From Novosphingobium sp. Chol11 (GTDB taxonomy: Bacteria; Pseudomonadota; Alphaproteobacteria; Sphingomonadales; Sphingomonadaceae), in contig NZ_OBMU01000001.1 in the NCBI RefSeq assembly GCF_900218065.1, forward strand, positions 1,879,298 through 1,943,297: a stretch of DNA of 64,000 nt. The letters are read 5' to 3'. Positions 8,847-17,541 of this stretch are shown piece after piece (the stretch's first letter is position 1; each line of letters begins with the position of its first letter). The notes under the pieces were generated by a model. The model was given only the letters and a program-made list of their open reading frames with translations. It made no database searches and was not told the origin of the DNA. A program made the position numbers and the translations under genes.

Positions 8847-8896
8847 TTTGGGCAAATTCTGGGCAAATTTCACCCTGTTTGGGCAAATTCTGGGCA
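8847..8896. repeat. Phased direct repeats next to attL (putative integrase arm sites)
   Basis: The 19-mer TTTGGGCAAATTCTGGGCA occurs at 8847-8865 and again at 8878-8896. Within each copy GGGCA recurs with an 11-base step, about one helical turn. A similar unit, TTGGGCAAGTACTGGGCAAA, lies near the other island end (56669-56688). Repeats beside att cores usually bind the N-terminal arm domain of tyrosine recombinases; that role is inferred here. Confidence 0.6.
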
Positions 8897-9307
8897 TGAA
8901 AATGCTGGGCGAACCCAGCGAGATCCCGAGTCGCTCGTGCCTCGCGGACCTGCTTGCGCGGAGCCATATGACGCCTCGGCGGCAGTCGGTGGACGGCTCG
9001 TTTCCACAGTTGCGCATACCACCCAAGTTACGCGAACGAAGCGGCGCTGCATCGCCGCAAAGCAGGCAATCTCACCTGCTGGGAAGAGAAGACACGCTGC
9101 CTTCAGGCTCCATAGAGGCCGCGATCCGCCGGAACACACACCGCCCCTTCAAGTCTGGTGGGCACTATTTCTCAGCCCAGCATGCCGACGCCGTGCGTGC
9201 ACCGGAATGTGCCACCTCTTCACGAAACATGACGTACCTCGCCTTCAGAAATGCGGATAAATCCGTGCGGCGGAGGCGCGACATCACATCCGACTGGAAA
9301 AGATCAC
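8897..9307. other. Non-coding stretch between arm repeats and integrase
   Basis: No convincing gene. A perfect hairpin, GCTGGG-CGAA-CCCAGC, lies at 8904-8919. The open frames crossing this stretch have no recognisable content. It probably holds the integrase promoter. Confidence 0.5.
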
Positions 9308-10345
9308 ATGCTTTCAATCCGTACCCGTGGGAAGAAAGGCATCTACTATATTCGAGGGTCGGTCTCGCTTGGCGACAAGCATATCGAAGTCCAGGAGTTT
9401 AGCCTGAGGACAACCGATCGCGATGCGGCAGCCCATCTGATGGCCGAACACGAAACAAAGCTGCGCCACCAGCTCATGTTCGGTCCCGCTGCGCTCGTCG
9501 CTCAAGGAACCATAGCCGACGCCTTCGACAGCTATCTGTCCAAGGCCAAGCCTCCTTGCGCATCCGACATCCTGCGCATCGGTAAGCTCAATGCGCTCAT
9601 CGGCGACTTCAGCCTGCGCGAACCCAAACAGGCATGGGAGCATTTTCGCCGCACTTACCTAACCGGCCATGACCCGGGCGGTCAGGATCGTTATCGGTCG
9701 GTGTTTCAGGCGGCGATCAATGTCCATTATGATCTCCACGATCTTCCGCCGCTGCGGATCAAGGCAATCCCGTTCAACAATGAGCGGGTGCGCTTCCTTA
9801 GCAAGGAAGACCGCGATTGGCTAATTGCAGCCTATTCCCCTCACATCCAGCCGATCATCACCATGCTGGCTTTCCAGGGGCCGCGGATCCAGACGGCATT
9901 GCAGATTCCGTGGGGCGTCGATGGGGTCGATATGAAAGAGAGATCGATCCGGCTCAATCACAGTAAAAACGCAGTTATCAAGTCTGTGCCGATGCATCCT
10001 CGGCTGTTCGATGTGCTTCGGCCGATCTGGGAAAAGCGAGGACAGCCGACCACCGGTCACGTCTTCCTCAACCGGTTTGGCAAACCTTATTCGGACACGC
10101 GCAAGTCGAACATACCCGGCGGCAACCCGATCAAGAATCAGCATGCGACCGCCTGCAAGCGCGCGGGCATCGAGGATTTCACGGTCCACGACTGGCGCCA
10201 CCATTGGGCATCCCACTGCGTCATGGCGGGAATCGACCTCATCACCATCATGAACATGGGCGGCTGGAAGTCGCTGCGGATGGTCCAGCGCTATTCCAGC
10301 GTCAGCGTGGATCACATGCGCGAGTCCATCAACAAGTTGAGTTGA
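9308..10345 (+). CDS. Tyrosine recombinase (island integrase)
   Basis: Predicted to integrate and excise the island at tRNA-Val. The protein is 345 residues from the ATG at 9308 (MLSIRTRGKK). The catalytic domain shows the first Arg in FQGPRIQTAL, His294 and Arg297 in VHDWRHHW, Trp320 in GGWKSL where many relatives have His, and nucleophile Tyr329 in VQRYSSV. It lacks the N-terminal layout of P4-type integrases. It lies about 540 bases inside attL, reads away from the tRNA and is followed by a strong terminator. The set appears complete, so it may be active. Confidence 0.9.
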   Translation: MLSIRTRGKKGIYYIRGSVSLGDKHIEVQEFSLRTTDRDAAAHLMAEHETKLRHQLMFGPAALVAQGTIADAFDSYLSKAKPPCASDILRIGKLNALIGDFSLREPKQAWEHFRRTYLTGHDPGGQDRYRSVFQAAINVHYDLHDLPPLRIKAIPFNNERVRFLSKEDRDWLIAAYSPHIQPIITMLAFQGPRIQTALQIPWGVDGVDMKERSIRLNHSKNAVIKSVPMHPRLFDVLRPIWEKRGQPTTGHVFLNRFGKPYSDTRKSNIPGGNPIKNQHATACKRAGIEDFTVHDWRHHWASHCVMAGIDLITIMNMGGWKSLRMVQRYSSVSVDHMRESINKLS

Positions 10346-10362
10346 AGGGAGCGGGCCAAAAG

Positions 10363-10395
10363 GTGGAATCGGCGGGGGAACCGACTCCACTTTTT
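10363..10395. terminator. Bidirectional terminator between integrase and higA
   Basis: GTGGAATCGG pairs with CCGACTCCAC (one mismatch) around an eight-base loop, followed by TTTTT. Four A before the stem give a short T-run on the other strand, so it may also end the higBA transcript. Confidence 0.82.
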
Positions 10396-10404
10396 GATAA
10401 AAGG

Positions 10405-10692
10405 TCAGGCTGCAAGCAGCGGCTCTATTTCCTTTATGTCCGCTGCGTCCGTCACCAGCAGGTCATGATGCGCCTGAAGGTTTAGCCAGAACTCAGCGGT
10501 TGTGCCCAGCGCCCGCGCCAGCCGCATAGCGGTATCAATGGTGACGGAAGTCTCCTCCGCACATAGGCGCTCGATCCGCGTGCGGGGTACATGGATATGC
10601 TTTGCCAGCTTTCCCGCGCTAATACCCATTTCCTCCAAAAATTCATGCTTCAGGATTTCGCCGGGATGGACCGGCACTTGCAGCATGGTCAT
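10405..10692 (-). CDS. higA: HigA-type antitoxin (XRE family)
   Basis: A 95-residue DNA-binding antitoxin. VPVHPGEILKHEFLEEMGIS leads into a Cro/C1-type helix-turn-helix (AGKLAKHIHVPRTRIERLC), then FWLNLQAHHDL, all typical of HigA. The start at 10692 follows AAGGAG by seven bases. It is the second gene of the pair, 13 bases after the toxin, which is the usual toxin-first order of higBA. Expected to neutralise HigB and repress the shared promoter. Confidence 0.9.
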   Translation of the reverse strand: MTMLQVPVHPGEILKHEFLEEMGISAGKLAKHIHVPRTRIERLCAEETSVTIDTAMRLARALGTTAEFWLNLQAHHDLLVTDAADIKEIEPLLAA

Positions 10693-10705
10693 GAGCGTTC
10701 TCCTT

Positions 10706-10987
10706 TCAATGATAGTCCACGATTTCAGCAGTTTCTGGGCCATTATCGGACCAAGTGAAACAGATACGCCACTGGTCGTTGATCCGGATCGAATGTTGCC
10801 CTGCTCTGTCGCCGGAAAGAGCTTCCAGTCGGTTGGCTGGTGGAACACGGAGATCGTCCAGCTTTATGGCAGCTTCCAACATGGCGACTTTGCGAAGAGC
10901 AACCCGAAACAAATCGGACGGGAAGCCCTTGCCCGCCTTACCGGCGAGCACCTGCTCCATCAGCTTCCCTTTAACGCTTTGTATCAT
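10706..10987 (-). CDS. higB: HigB-type mRNA-interferase toxin
   Basis: A RelE-superfamily toxin of 93 residues expected to cleave mRNA on the ribosome. Signatures include MIQSVKGKL at the start, LDDLRVPPANRLEAL, HSIRINDQWRICFTW and a C-terminal VDYH. The start at 10987 fits the family; the longer open frame to 11134 has no relevant content. A toxin next to the integrase would punish loss of the island. Possible confusion with other RelE-type toxins is minor given the HigA partner. Confidence 0.9.
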   Translation of the reverse strand: MIQSVKGKLMEQVLAGKAGKGFPSDLFRVALRKVAMLEAAIKLDDLRVPPANRLEALSGDRAGQHSIRINDQWRICFTWSDNGPETAEIVDYH

Positions 10988-11012
10988 GATATGGTACGTA
11001 TCATCTCGAGAT
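10988..11012 (-). promoter_or_regulatory. Operator-like palindromes upstream of higB
   Basis: ATCTCGAGAT is a perfect 10-base palindrome (11003-11012), and GTATCAT occurs twice (10981 and 10998) just before the toxin start. This is the expected place for HigA binding. Confidence 0.45.
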
Positions 11013-11153
11013 ACAAAACGCAAGGATAAGACGAGAACGGACGACAGGAATGAGAAGAAACTGTGGAAGTGACAGGATATTCGTGAGGGCATCTTGGCAC
11101 CGCCGACTCGGCGATCTGCTTTCGTCCCCCGCATTCACGAATGGCTGACGATA

Positions 11154-11216
11154 GACGATTTCACCGTCCGCGACTAGCGTCGCCACTTGGCATCTCACTG
11201 CGTTATGGCGGGGAAG
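11154..11216 (+). pseudogene. Decayed duplicate of the integrase catalytic segment
   Basis: These 63 bases closely match the island integrase around its HxxR motif (about 10173-10235), with the same order and most codons. The Trp codon after the Asp has become a TAG stop and other codons have drifted. It is a relic of a second related integrase. The rest of 10988-11331 holds no gene beyond the higB operator. Confidence 0.7.
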
Positions 11217-11331
11217 CCGCTAAACGGCGAACGAACGGTGCAGGACCGTCCGGCCGGTCGCCGTAGGCATATCAGAAGTTGGCCTCACTGATTTTCCGTT
11301 TATGAAATCAGACGGTCTAGGAGGTTGCCTG

Positions 11332-12945
11332 ATGAGATCCGGCTCGACTGAATTCAACGTCGTTGGCGAAGTCATAGCCGCACCTGTGGGTCCGGCACAG
11401 CGGCGTGCAAAGCTTCACAGCTGGCGGCGCCGCCTGCCCGACATATCACTTTGTCTGACGGCCTTCGTCACCTTTGCGTGGCTGCGCAATATCCCCATCA
11501 CACATGATGTAGTCTGGCAGTTTTGGGTAGCCCGACAGCTGAGCAACGGCGCGGTGCTCTACCGCGACATTTGGGAGGTCAATCCGCCGCTCTGGTTTTG
11601 GTCAGCGCTACCAATCCACCATGCCGCTGCGTGGCTCCATGTCCCGCCTCTACGACTTCTGATCGCGATCATTGTAGGAGCGGGCGCTTTCTCCGCGCTG
11701 CTGATGGGTCATCTTTCTGGCGACCGCTCGACGCTCGGTCGACTTGTGACGATGCTGCTCGCCTTTTGGCTGACCGTGGTCATGCCGCTCTATGATTTTG
11801 GCCAGCGTGAGCAGCTCGCTCTCATCTGCGCCCTGCCTTACGCTGCATTGATCTCGCGACGCTCAACCGACAGTGCGGTGCCGTTGACACTGGCCCTACT
11901 TGTAGGCGCACTGGGCGCCTACGGCTTCGCACTCAAACATTATTTTATCGTCGTGCCACTCCTTTTGGAGTGCTGGCTGATCTTCCGAATGCGTAAGCAA
12001 TGGCGCGCGATCCGTCCGGAAACCCTCACGCTAATTGCGGCCGCGCTCGCCTACGGTGTGGCCACTTTGACCTTTGCGCCCGCCTTCATCACCAACGCCG
12101 TGCCCATGGCGCGGACCGCCTACCATGGCTTTGAGTCAAGCTGGGACATGATGTTTGTCAGGCCCTGGATTGTTATCTGGGCCTTTGTCGCTGCCTTCTT
12201 CCTGACCTTTGGCGGAGCATTCGGCAGGAAAGCGCACCCCTTTGTGTCGACTCTGCTGCTCGTCGCCTTAGGCTTCGGCATCGCCTATCTCGTGCAGCGC
12301 AAGGGTTGGATGTATCATAGCATCCCTGTCACCGGCGCGGCTGCGCTCGCCCTGAGCTTGCGATTAACGATGCCGGACATGCGCCGCGCAATCCCAATGA
12401 CCGTAGGGCTGTTCATGCTCTCGTTACCGATCCTGCTGCCGATCAAGGTCGGCCCCTATTTCAACTTCTTCCGCGAACAGGTCGACCCGCTTCTGTCCAC
12501 CCTGCCCAAGGGCAGCCCGATCTTCATGGCGACCGGCGACCCGATGTGGGGCTGGCCCACCGTAGAAGATCACGGCCTTGTCTGGGCATCGCGCCTTCCA
12601 AGCTACTGGATGATCCCCGCAATAGCCCACGCCGAGGTGATCGGCCCCAACCCGGCGCCGCTGCGCGCACTGGGCCGGCAAATTCAAGACCAGGCCGCAA
12701 TCGAGATAAGATGCGCGTCGCCCGCGGCTATTATGTTCGAGCGGCGCGGCAACTATGTCTTTCAGCCGCGCGCCTTTGATGTTCAGGGGTTTTTCCTGCG
12801 CCGAACGGAAGTGCGATCCTATATAGAGCGCAATTACCGCGAACTCCCGCCGACGCGCATGCTCTATATGTATCGACGCATCACGCCGCCCAGCGCCCCG
12901 CCCAAGGGCACCAATTGTCCGGCCTTCACCAGACCACTGTCATAG
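11332..12945 (+). CDS. Polytopic GT-C-like membrane glycosyltransferase
   Basis: A 537-residue inner-membrane protein with about ten hydrophobic segments. Near the N-terminus it has an acidic loop, THDVVWQFWVARQLSNGAVL, followed by YRDIWEVNPPLW, the pattern of GT-C fold transferases that use polyprenyl-phosphate sugars (ArnT/PMT-like). The start at 11332 has AGGAGG seven bases upstream; an earlier ATG at 11302 lacks one. Convergent with the methyltransferase gene 19 bases away. It probably transfers a sugar onto a surface glycan in the periplasm. Donor and acceptor are unknown. Confidence 0.65.
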   Translation: MRSGSTEFNVVGEVIAAPVGPAQRRAKLHSWRRRLPDISLCLTAFVTFAWLRNIPITHDVVWQFWVARQLSNGAVLYRDIWEVNPPLWFWSALPIHHAAAWLHVPPLRLLIAIIVGAGAFSALLMGHLSGDRSTLGRLVTMLLAFWLTVVMPLYDFGQREQLALICALPYAALISRRSTDSAVPLTLALLVGALGAYGFALKHYFIVVPLLLECWLIFRMRKQWRAIRPETLTLIAAALAYGVATLTFAPAFITNAVPMARTAYHGFESSWDMMFVRPWIVIWAFVAAFFLTFGGAFGRKAHPFVSTLLLVALGFGIAYLVQRKGWMYHSIPVTGAAALALSLRLTMPDMRRAIPMTVGLFMLSLPILLPIKVGPYFNFFREQVDPLLSTLPKGSPIFMATGDPMWGWPTVEDHGLVWASRLPSYWMIPAIAHAEVIGPNPAPLRALGRQIQDQAAIEIRCASPAAIMFERRGNYVFQPRAFDVQGFFLRRTEVRSYIERNYRELPPTRMLYMYRRITPPSAPPKGTNCPAFTRPLS

Positions 12946-12964
12946 GAAGCGGGAAAGGCCGGCC

Positions 12965-13885
12965 TCAGGACGTCTTGAAGCCCCAGCTCATGAAATTGCC
13001 GACATTTACAGACAGCCGCCGCCGGTCCAGCCAGGAGCCGCGTACCATCCGGGTAAGCCCGGCCTTCAGTCCAGCGGGCAGCGGCACAAGCCGCAGCCAA
13101 TAGCTTGGCCGATAGCTGTTGTAGAAACTCGCGCCGCCGACATCGCCATAGCCATTGATCTGAAGGAGGCGCCGCGCGCTTTTCGCCGAGAAAAGCTGCA
13201 TATGCTCGATGTCGACGATGGGCGACCGGCGCCCCAGCAGCCGGTTGAGCAATCCGCGCCGGTCATGCGTCACGCCGACGAACACGCCGCCGGGCCTGAG
13301 CAAGCGATAGGCCGAAGCGACAAGCGCGCCCGGATCCTGCACATGCTCCAGCGTCATGAAGCAGCAGATGAGATCGAAGCTGTCGGGCGCAAAATCCCCT
13401 TCCTCGAAAATGCCCTCGCGGATCCATGCCTTCCGGTGCGTCGGCGCAGCCGCGATGGCGGCCGTTGAAGGCTCGACCCCGACAAGCGAAGTAAAGCCGG
13501 CATTTTGGAGCCGTTCGAGAAAGGCTGCGGTCCCCGTTCCGATTTCCAGCGCGGCCCCCCGCCCCTTTAATTGTTGCAGTACGGGCCCAAGCGCGCGCGC
13601 ATAGGCGTCGGCGGCATCCTCCGCTTCTTCGGCACTGTCATAGTCGGCTTCATGATAGCTCGCCGCCAGCGACGCGACACTCGGCGGGCGATCCACATAG
13701 GCTAGGTCGCAGGCCCGGCACCGCACCATGGCGTGGCTCATATATTCCGGCACCTTCCGCGAGGCAAAGCTCGACGCGCTCACCCGGCTTTCGTCGCGCG
13801 TATCGGACAGGAAGGGTTCGGCCTGATCGGCACCGGCTCCGCAAAGAGGACAGGCACGCGCGGCAACGATGGGTTCGTGAATCAT
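12965..13885 (-). CDS. SAM-dependent methyltransferase with N-terminal zinc ribbon
   Basis: A 306-residue class I methyltransferase. Four cysteines (C12, C15, C56, C59 in CPLC and CRAC) form a predicted zinc ribbon, followed by SAM motif I ALEIGTGTAAFLERL and the later motif FDLICCFMTLEHVQDP. This layout is common in sugar C- or O-methyltransferases of glycan loci. The neighbouring CDP-sugar operon makes a nucleotide-sugar or glycan substrate plausible. It is divergent from the split transketolase genes, so the roughly 60 bases between them may hold both promoters. Confidence 0.78.
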   Translation of the reverse strand: MIHEPIVAARACPLCGAGADQAEPFLSDTRDESRVSASSFASRKVPEYMSHAMVRCRACDLAYVDRPPSVASLAASYHEADYDSAEEAEDAADAYARALGPVLQQLKGRGAALEIGTGTAAFLERLQNAGFTSLVGVEPSTAAIAAAPTHRKAWIREGIFEEGDFAPDSFDLICCFMTLEHVQDPGALVASAYRLLRPGGVFVGVTHDRRGLLNRLLGRRSPIVDIEHMQLFSAKSARRLLQINGYGDVGGASFYNSYRPSYWLRLVPLPAGLKAGLTRMVRGSWLDRRRLSVNVGNFMSWGFKTS

Positions 13886-13946
13886 GCAATCTGCCTAGTG
13901 CATCTTGGTTGAGCAAATGTTAACCATATCCGGGGATGTTGGGGGC

Positions 13947-14795
13947 ATGAAAGAAGCACAGGTCATCGCTGCACGGCCGTATGAGACCAGGCCACTGGCC
14001 GCGCGCATCCGCGGCCAGGCCCTTCGCATGGTCACACGCGCCAAAGCGTCTCACATCGGATCGGCGCTGTCGATCGCCGACATCATGGCGGTGCTCTATG
14101 GCAGGGCGCTGCGCGTCCACCCCGGCGCACCCCGCCATCCCGAACGCGACCGCTTCATCCTGTCGAAGGGCCATGCCTGCGTCGCCGTCTATGCCGCGCT
14201 CGCCGAAACCGGCTTCATCGACCCCGCGCTGCTCGAAACATACGGGACCGATGGGTCGATGCTGATGGCGCACATCAGCCACAAGGTACCGGGCGCGGAA
14301 TTTTCTACAGGGGCGCTTGGCCATGGCCTCCCCTTCGGCACCGGCAAGGCGTTGGCGGCCAGGCGGCGCGGGCAGGCATGGCGGACGGTCGTCCTCACCA
14401 GCGACGGGGAATGGGGCGAAGGCAGCAACTGGGAGGCGGCGCTGTTCGCGGCGCATCACGGCCTCGACAACCTCATCTGCATCCTCGACTATAACAAGCT
14501 GCAGAGCCTGCAGACGGTGGATGAAACGCTGCGGCTTGAACCCCTGCATTCCAAGTTCGAAGCGTTTGGCTGGGCTGTGCGCGAAGTCGACGGGCATGAT
14601 CATGCCGCGCTCACCGCTGCACTGGAAGGGGCGCCCTGGGTGAACGGCAAGCCGATGATGCTGATCTGCCATACCACCAAGGGCAAGGGTGTCAGCTTCA
14701 TGGAAAACAAGGTGGAGTGGCATTATCGCAACCCCACCCCGGAACTGCTGGAAGCGGCGCTGGCCGAAATCGAAGGGGTCAATGGCCATGCGTGA
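13947..14795 (+). CDS. Transketolase-like protein, N-terminal (TPP-binding) subunit
   Basis: The 282 residues cover the first domain of transketolase: KASHIGSALSIADIMAVLYG, FILSKGHACVAVYA, GALGHGLPFGTGKA, and the thiamine-diphosphate motif running from SDGEWGEG to DYNKLQ. The second and third domains are encoded by the next gene, as in split transketolases. The ATG at 13947 is preferred; 13905 and 13917 are in-frame alternatives. First gene of an operon with CDP-glucose synthesis. It may move a two-carbon ketol unit onto a sugar or make a pentose/heptose precursor; its substrate cannot be read from the sequence. Confidence 0.85.
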   Translation: MKEAQVIAARPYETRPLAARIRGQALRMVTRAKASHIGSALSIADIMAVLYGRALRVHPGAPRHPERDRFILSKGHACVAVYAALAETGFIDPALLETYGTDGSMLMAHISHKVPGAEFSTGALGHGLPFGTGKALAARRRGQAWRTVVLTSDGEWGEGSNWEAALFAAHHGLDNLICILDYNKLQSLQTVDETLRLEPLHSKFEAFGWAVREVDGHDHAALTAALEGAPWVNGKPMMLICHTTKGKGVSFMENKVEWHYRNPTPELLEAALAEIEGVNGHA

Positions 14796-15651
14796 CGCCT
14801 TCATCGATGAACTGACGACGCTGGCCGCGACCCACGACAATATCGCGCTCATCGTCGGCGATCTCGGTTACAACGTGATCGAACCCTTTGCCGACCAGTT
14901 CCCCGATCGCTTCATCAATGCGGGCGTGGCGGAACAGAATATGACAGGCCTCGCCGCCGGCATGGCAAGCGAAGGCTATCATGTCTTCACCTATTCGATC
15001 GCGAATTTCCCGACCTTCCGCTGCGCCGAACAGATCCGTAACGATGTCGATCATCACCGCCTGCCCGTGACCGTGGTTGCTGTCGGCGGCGGCGTGTCCT
15101 ACGGGGCGCTCGGCTATTCGCACCATGCGGTGCAGGATTATGCCCTGATGCGAGCCATGCCCAACATGACGATCGCCGCACCCGGCGACCCGCTGGAAAC
15201 CCGCGCCTGCCTGCGCTGGCTGATCGACAATCCAGGGCCTTCCTATCTGCGCCTCGGCAAGGCCGGAGAGCCGCGTTTCCACGACAGCATCCCCGACATT
15301 GCGCCGGGTCGATGGGTCAAGGTGCGCGACGGCAGTGACGCTTCGGTCCTGCTGTCGACCGGCGCAGCGCTCGGCGCGGCGGTCGCGCGGGCGGAGGGTA
15401 GGGCCGTCTGGTCCCTTCCGCTCTGGAGCATGGCCGCCAAGGCGGACCAGCCTGCCCAGATCGCACGGCATGGCCGTATCACGACACTGGAAGATCATCT
15501 TGCCGACGGCGGCTTCGGCTCATGGCTGACGGAATCGGTCGCAGGCACGCCTGCCGCCGCCTGCATTCAGCCGATCGCCCTATCGGCGGAAATCTGTGAC
15601 CTGGTGGCCAGCCAATCGGCACTCAACCGGATCGGCGGGCTCGCGGCATAA
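14788..15651 (+). CDS. Transketolase-like protein, C-terminal subunit
   Basis: The 287 residues cover the pyrimidine-binding and C-terminal domains: NAGVAEQNMTGLAAGMA carries the catalytic Glu, followed by YSIANFPTFRCAEQIRND and GGGVSYGALGYSHHAVQD. The start lies inside the end of the N-terminal subunit gene (8-base overlap), with AAGGGG nine bases upstream, indicating translational coupling and equal subunit supply. It resembles the partner subunit of split transketolases and 1-deoxyxylulose-5-phosphate synthase-like proteins. Must act with the preceding gene product as a heteromer. Confidence 0.85.
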   Translation: MRDAFIDELTTLAATHDNIALIVGDLGYNVIEPFADQFPDRFINAGVAEQNMTGLAAGMASEGYHVFTYSIANFPTFRCAEQIRNDVDHHRLPVTVVAVGGGVSYGALGYSHHAVQDYALMRAMPNMTIAAPGDPLETRACLRWLIDNPGPSYLRLGKAGEPRFHDSIPDIAPGRWVKVRDGSDASVLLSTGAALGAAVARAEGRAVWSLPLWSMAAKADQPAQIARHGRITTLEDHLADGGFGSWLTESVAGTPAAACIQPIALSAEICDLVASQSALNRIGGLAA

Positions 15652-15688
15652 CCATTTCTTTACCATGCCTGTTCATAGGATTTGACCC

Positions 15689-16465
15689 ATGAAAGCGATC
15701 ATCCTTGCAGGGGGCCTAGGCACCCGCCTCGCCGAAGAAACCTCGGTCCGGCCCAAGCCCATGGTGGAAATCGGCGGCAAGCCGATCCTGTGGCACATCA
15801 TGAAAATCTATGCCCAGCATGGCGTGGACGAGTTCATCGTCTGCCTTGGCTACAAGGGCTATATGATCAAGGAATATTTCTTCAACTACGCCCTCCACAT
15901 GTCGGATGTGACCATCGACCTGCGGCGGGGCACGACCGACGTGCATCGCAACGCCTGCGAAGACTGGAAGATTTCGCTGATCGATACCGGCGCAGAAACG
16001 ATGACCGGCGGCCGCCTGCGGCAGGCGATGCACTATCTGGGCGATGATGAGGATTTCTGCCTCACCTATGGTGACGGGGTCAGCGACCTCAATGTGGGCG
16101 CCGCGATCAACTTCCATCGCTCACACGGCCGCAAGGCCACCGTGACCGCGGTGCGACCGGCAAGCCGCTACGGCCAGCTCGATCTCAATGGCGATCAGGT
16201 AGCAGCCTTTGCCGAAAAACCCCTCGATGAGGGCGGCTGGATCAATGGCGGTTTTTTCGTTCTCAACCGCTCGATCGGCAATTATCTCAGCAATTCTGAC
16301 GGCTGCGTCTGGGAGCGCGAGCCGCTGGAGCGCCTGGCGTCGGACGGCGAACTGCGCTCTTTCTTCCATGATGGTTTTTGGCAGCCGATGGATACGCTGC
16401 GCGACCGGCAGATGCTGGAAGGCATGTGGGAACGGCAAGAGGCCCCATGGAAAACCTGGCACTAG
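15689..16465 (+). CDS. rfbF: Glucose-1-phosphate cytidylyltransferase
   Basis: Makes CDP-D-glucose from CTP and glucose 1-phosphate. The 258-residue protein matches the family length and opens with the nucleotide-binding signature ILAGGLGTRLAEE and KPMVEIGGKPILWHIM, then YKGYMIKEYFFNY and LTYGDGVSDL with the metal-binding Asp. C-terminal FWQPMDTLRDRQMLE is also typical. Its end overlaps the start of rfbG by 19 bases. First committed step of the CDP-6-deoxy-sugar branch in this operon. Confidence 0.93.
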   Translation: MKAIILAGGLGTRLAEETSVRPKPMVEIGGKPILWHIMKIYAQHGVDEFIVCLGYKGYMIKEYFFNYALHMSDVTIDLRRGTTDVHRNACEDWKISLIDTGAETMTGGRLRQAMHYLGDDEDFCLTYGDGVSDLNVGAAINFHRSHGRKATVTAVRPASRYGQLDLNGDQVAAFAEKPLDEGGWINGGFFVLNRSIGNYLSNSDGCVWEREPLERLASDGELRSFFHDGFWQPMDTLRDRQMLEGMWERQEAPWKTWH

Positions 16466-17541
16466 AGCGCGAGGGCGCGGTGACGCTTACACCGGAAGCT
16501 GCCTTCTGGGCGGGGCGGCGCGTGCTCATTACTGGCCATAGTGGTTTCAAGGGCAGCTGGCTGCTGGTCCTGCTGGATACGCTCGGCGCGCAAGTCACCG
16601 GGCTGTCGCTTCCACCCGATACCACGCCGTCCATGTTCGAAGCTGTGGACGGCGCATCGCTGTGCGATCACCACATTGCGGACATTCGCGACGCGGCCGC
16701 GGTCAAGGCGATCGTCACCCGTGCGGAGCCGGAAATCGTGCTGCACCTGGCCGCGCAGCCTCTGGTGCGCGCCTCCTATGCCGATCCGCTCGGCACCTAT
16801 CACACCAACGTCATGGGCACGGCGCATGTGCTGGAGGCGTGCCGCAAGACGCCCTCCATCCGCACGATCGTTTCCGTCACGACCGACAAATGCTATGCCA
16901 ATGACGGCCGCGCCGAAGGTTATCGGGAGGATGCGCCGCTCGGGGGCCATGACCCCTATTCCAACAGCAAGGCCTGCGCCGAGCTGGTGAGCGCCTGCTG
17001 GCGCGACAGCTTTCTCGCAGAGCGGGGGGTAGGCCTCGCCACTGCGCGTGCTGGCAACGTCATCGGCGGCGGCGACTGGTCGGCCGACCGGCTGGTGCCC
17101 GACGCAGTCCGCGCATTTTCGGCGGGGCAGACGCTCGAGATACGCAATCCGCAAGCGGTGCGGCCTTGGCAGCATGTGCTCGAACCGCTGACTGGCTATC
17201 TGCTATTGGCGCAAGCGCTGAACGCTGACCCGGCTCGCTTCGCTCGTGGCTGGAATTTCGGTCCTGCCCCTGCAGACATGGCGAGCGTCCGCGATGTCGT
17301 CGATCTGCTTGGCCGTCATTGGGGCGTGACCCGGCCCTGGGCCGCGCAGCCCGGCGAGCATCCGCACGAAGCTGCTATGCTGACGCTCGATTCCTCCGCT
17401 GCTGCCGCCGCACTTGGCTGGCGGCCTCGCCTGACGCTTGATCGGGCGCTCGCGCTGACCGCAGACTGGTATCGCGCCGAGGACAAGCGCGCCGTCACGC
17501 GCGCCCAGGCCGAGGCCTTCCTCGCCACGGTGCCGGCATGA
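16447..17541 (+). CDS. rfbG: CDP-glucose 4,6-dehydratase
   Basis: Converts CDP-glucose to CDP-4-keto-6-deoxyglucose. A 364-residue SDR-type enzyme with nucleotide-binding motif ITGHSGFKGSW, the Ser/Thr of SVTTDKCYAN and the catalytic YSNSK. The specific landmarks AAQPLVRASYADPLGTYHTN and GNVIGGGDWS match RfbG. The ATG at 16447 lies inside rfbF. The usual next enzymes of dideoxy-sugar pathways (RfbH/DdhC and DdhD) are absent here, so the 4-keto intermediate must go elsewhere: to the reductase next door, and perhaps to the split transketolase. Confidence 0.93.
   Translation: MENLALEREGAVTLTPEAAFWAGRRVLITGHSGFKGSWLLVLLDTLGAQVTGLSLPPDTTPSMFEAVDGASLCDHHIADIRDAAAVKAIVTRAEPEIVLHLAAQPLVRASYADPLGTYHTNVMGTAHVLEACRKTPSIRTIVSVTTDKCYANDGRAEGYREDAPLGGHDPYSNSKACAELVSACWRDSFLAERGVGLATARAGNVIGGGDWSADRLVPDAVRAFSAGQTLEIRNPQAVRPWQHVLEPLTGYLLLAQALNADPARFARGWNFGPAPADMASVRDVVDLLGRHWGVTRPWAAQPGEHPHEAAMLTLDSSAAAAALGWRPRLTLDRALALTADWYRAEDKRAVTRAQAEAFLATVPA

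Noticed and set aside
8624-8866. Open frame on the minus strand starting [12 protein letters not shown] over tRNA-Val
   Set aside because: It is antisense tRNA sequence, a common false gene. The same string reappears at 56512-56796 only because the DNA is repeated there.
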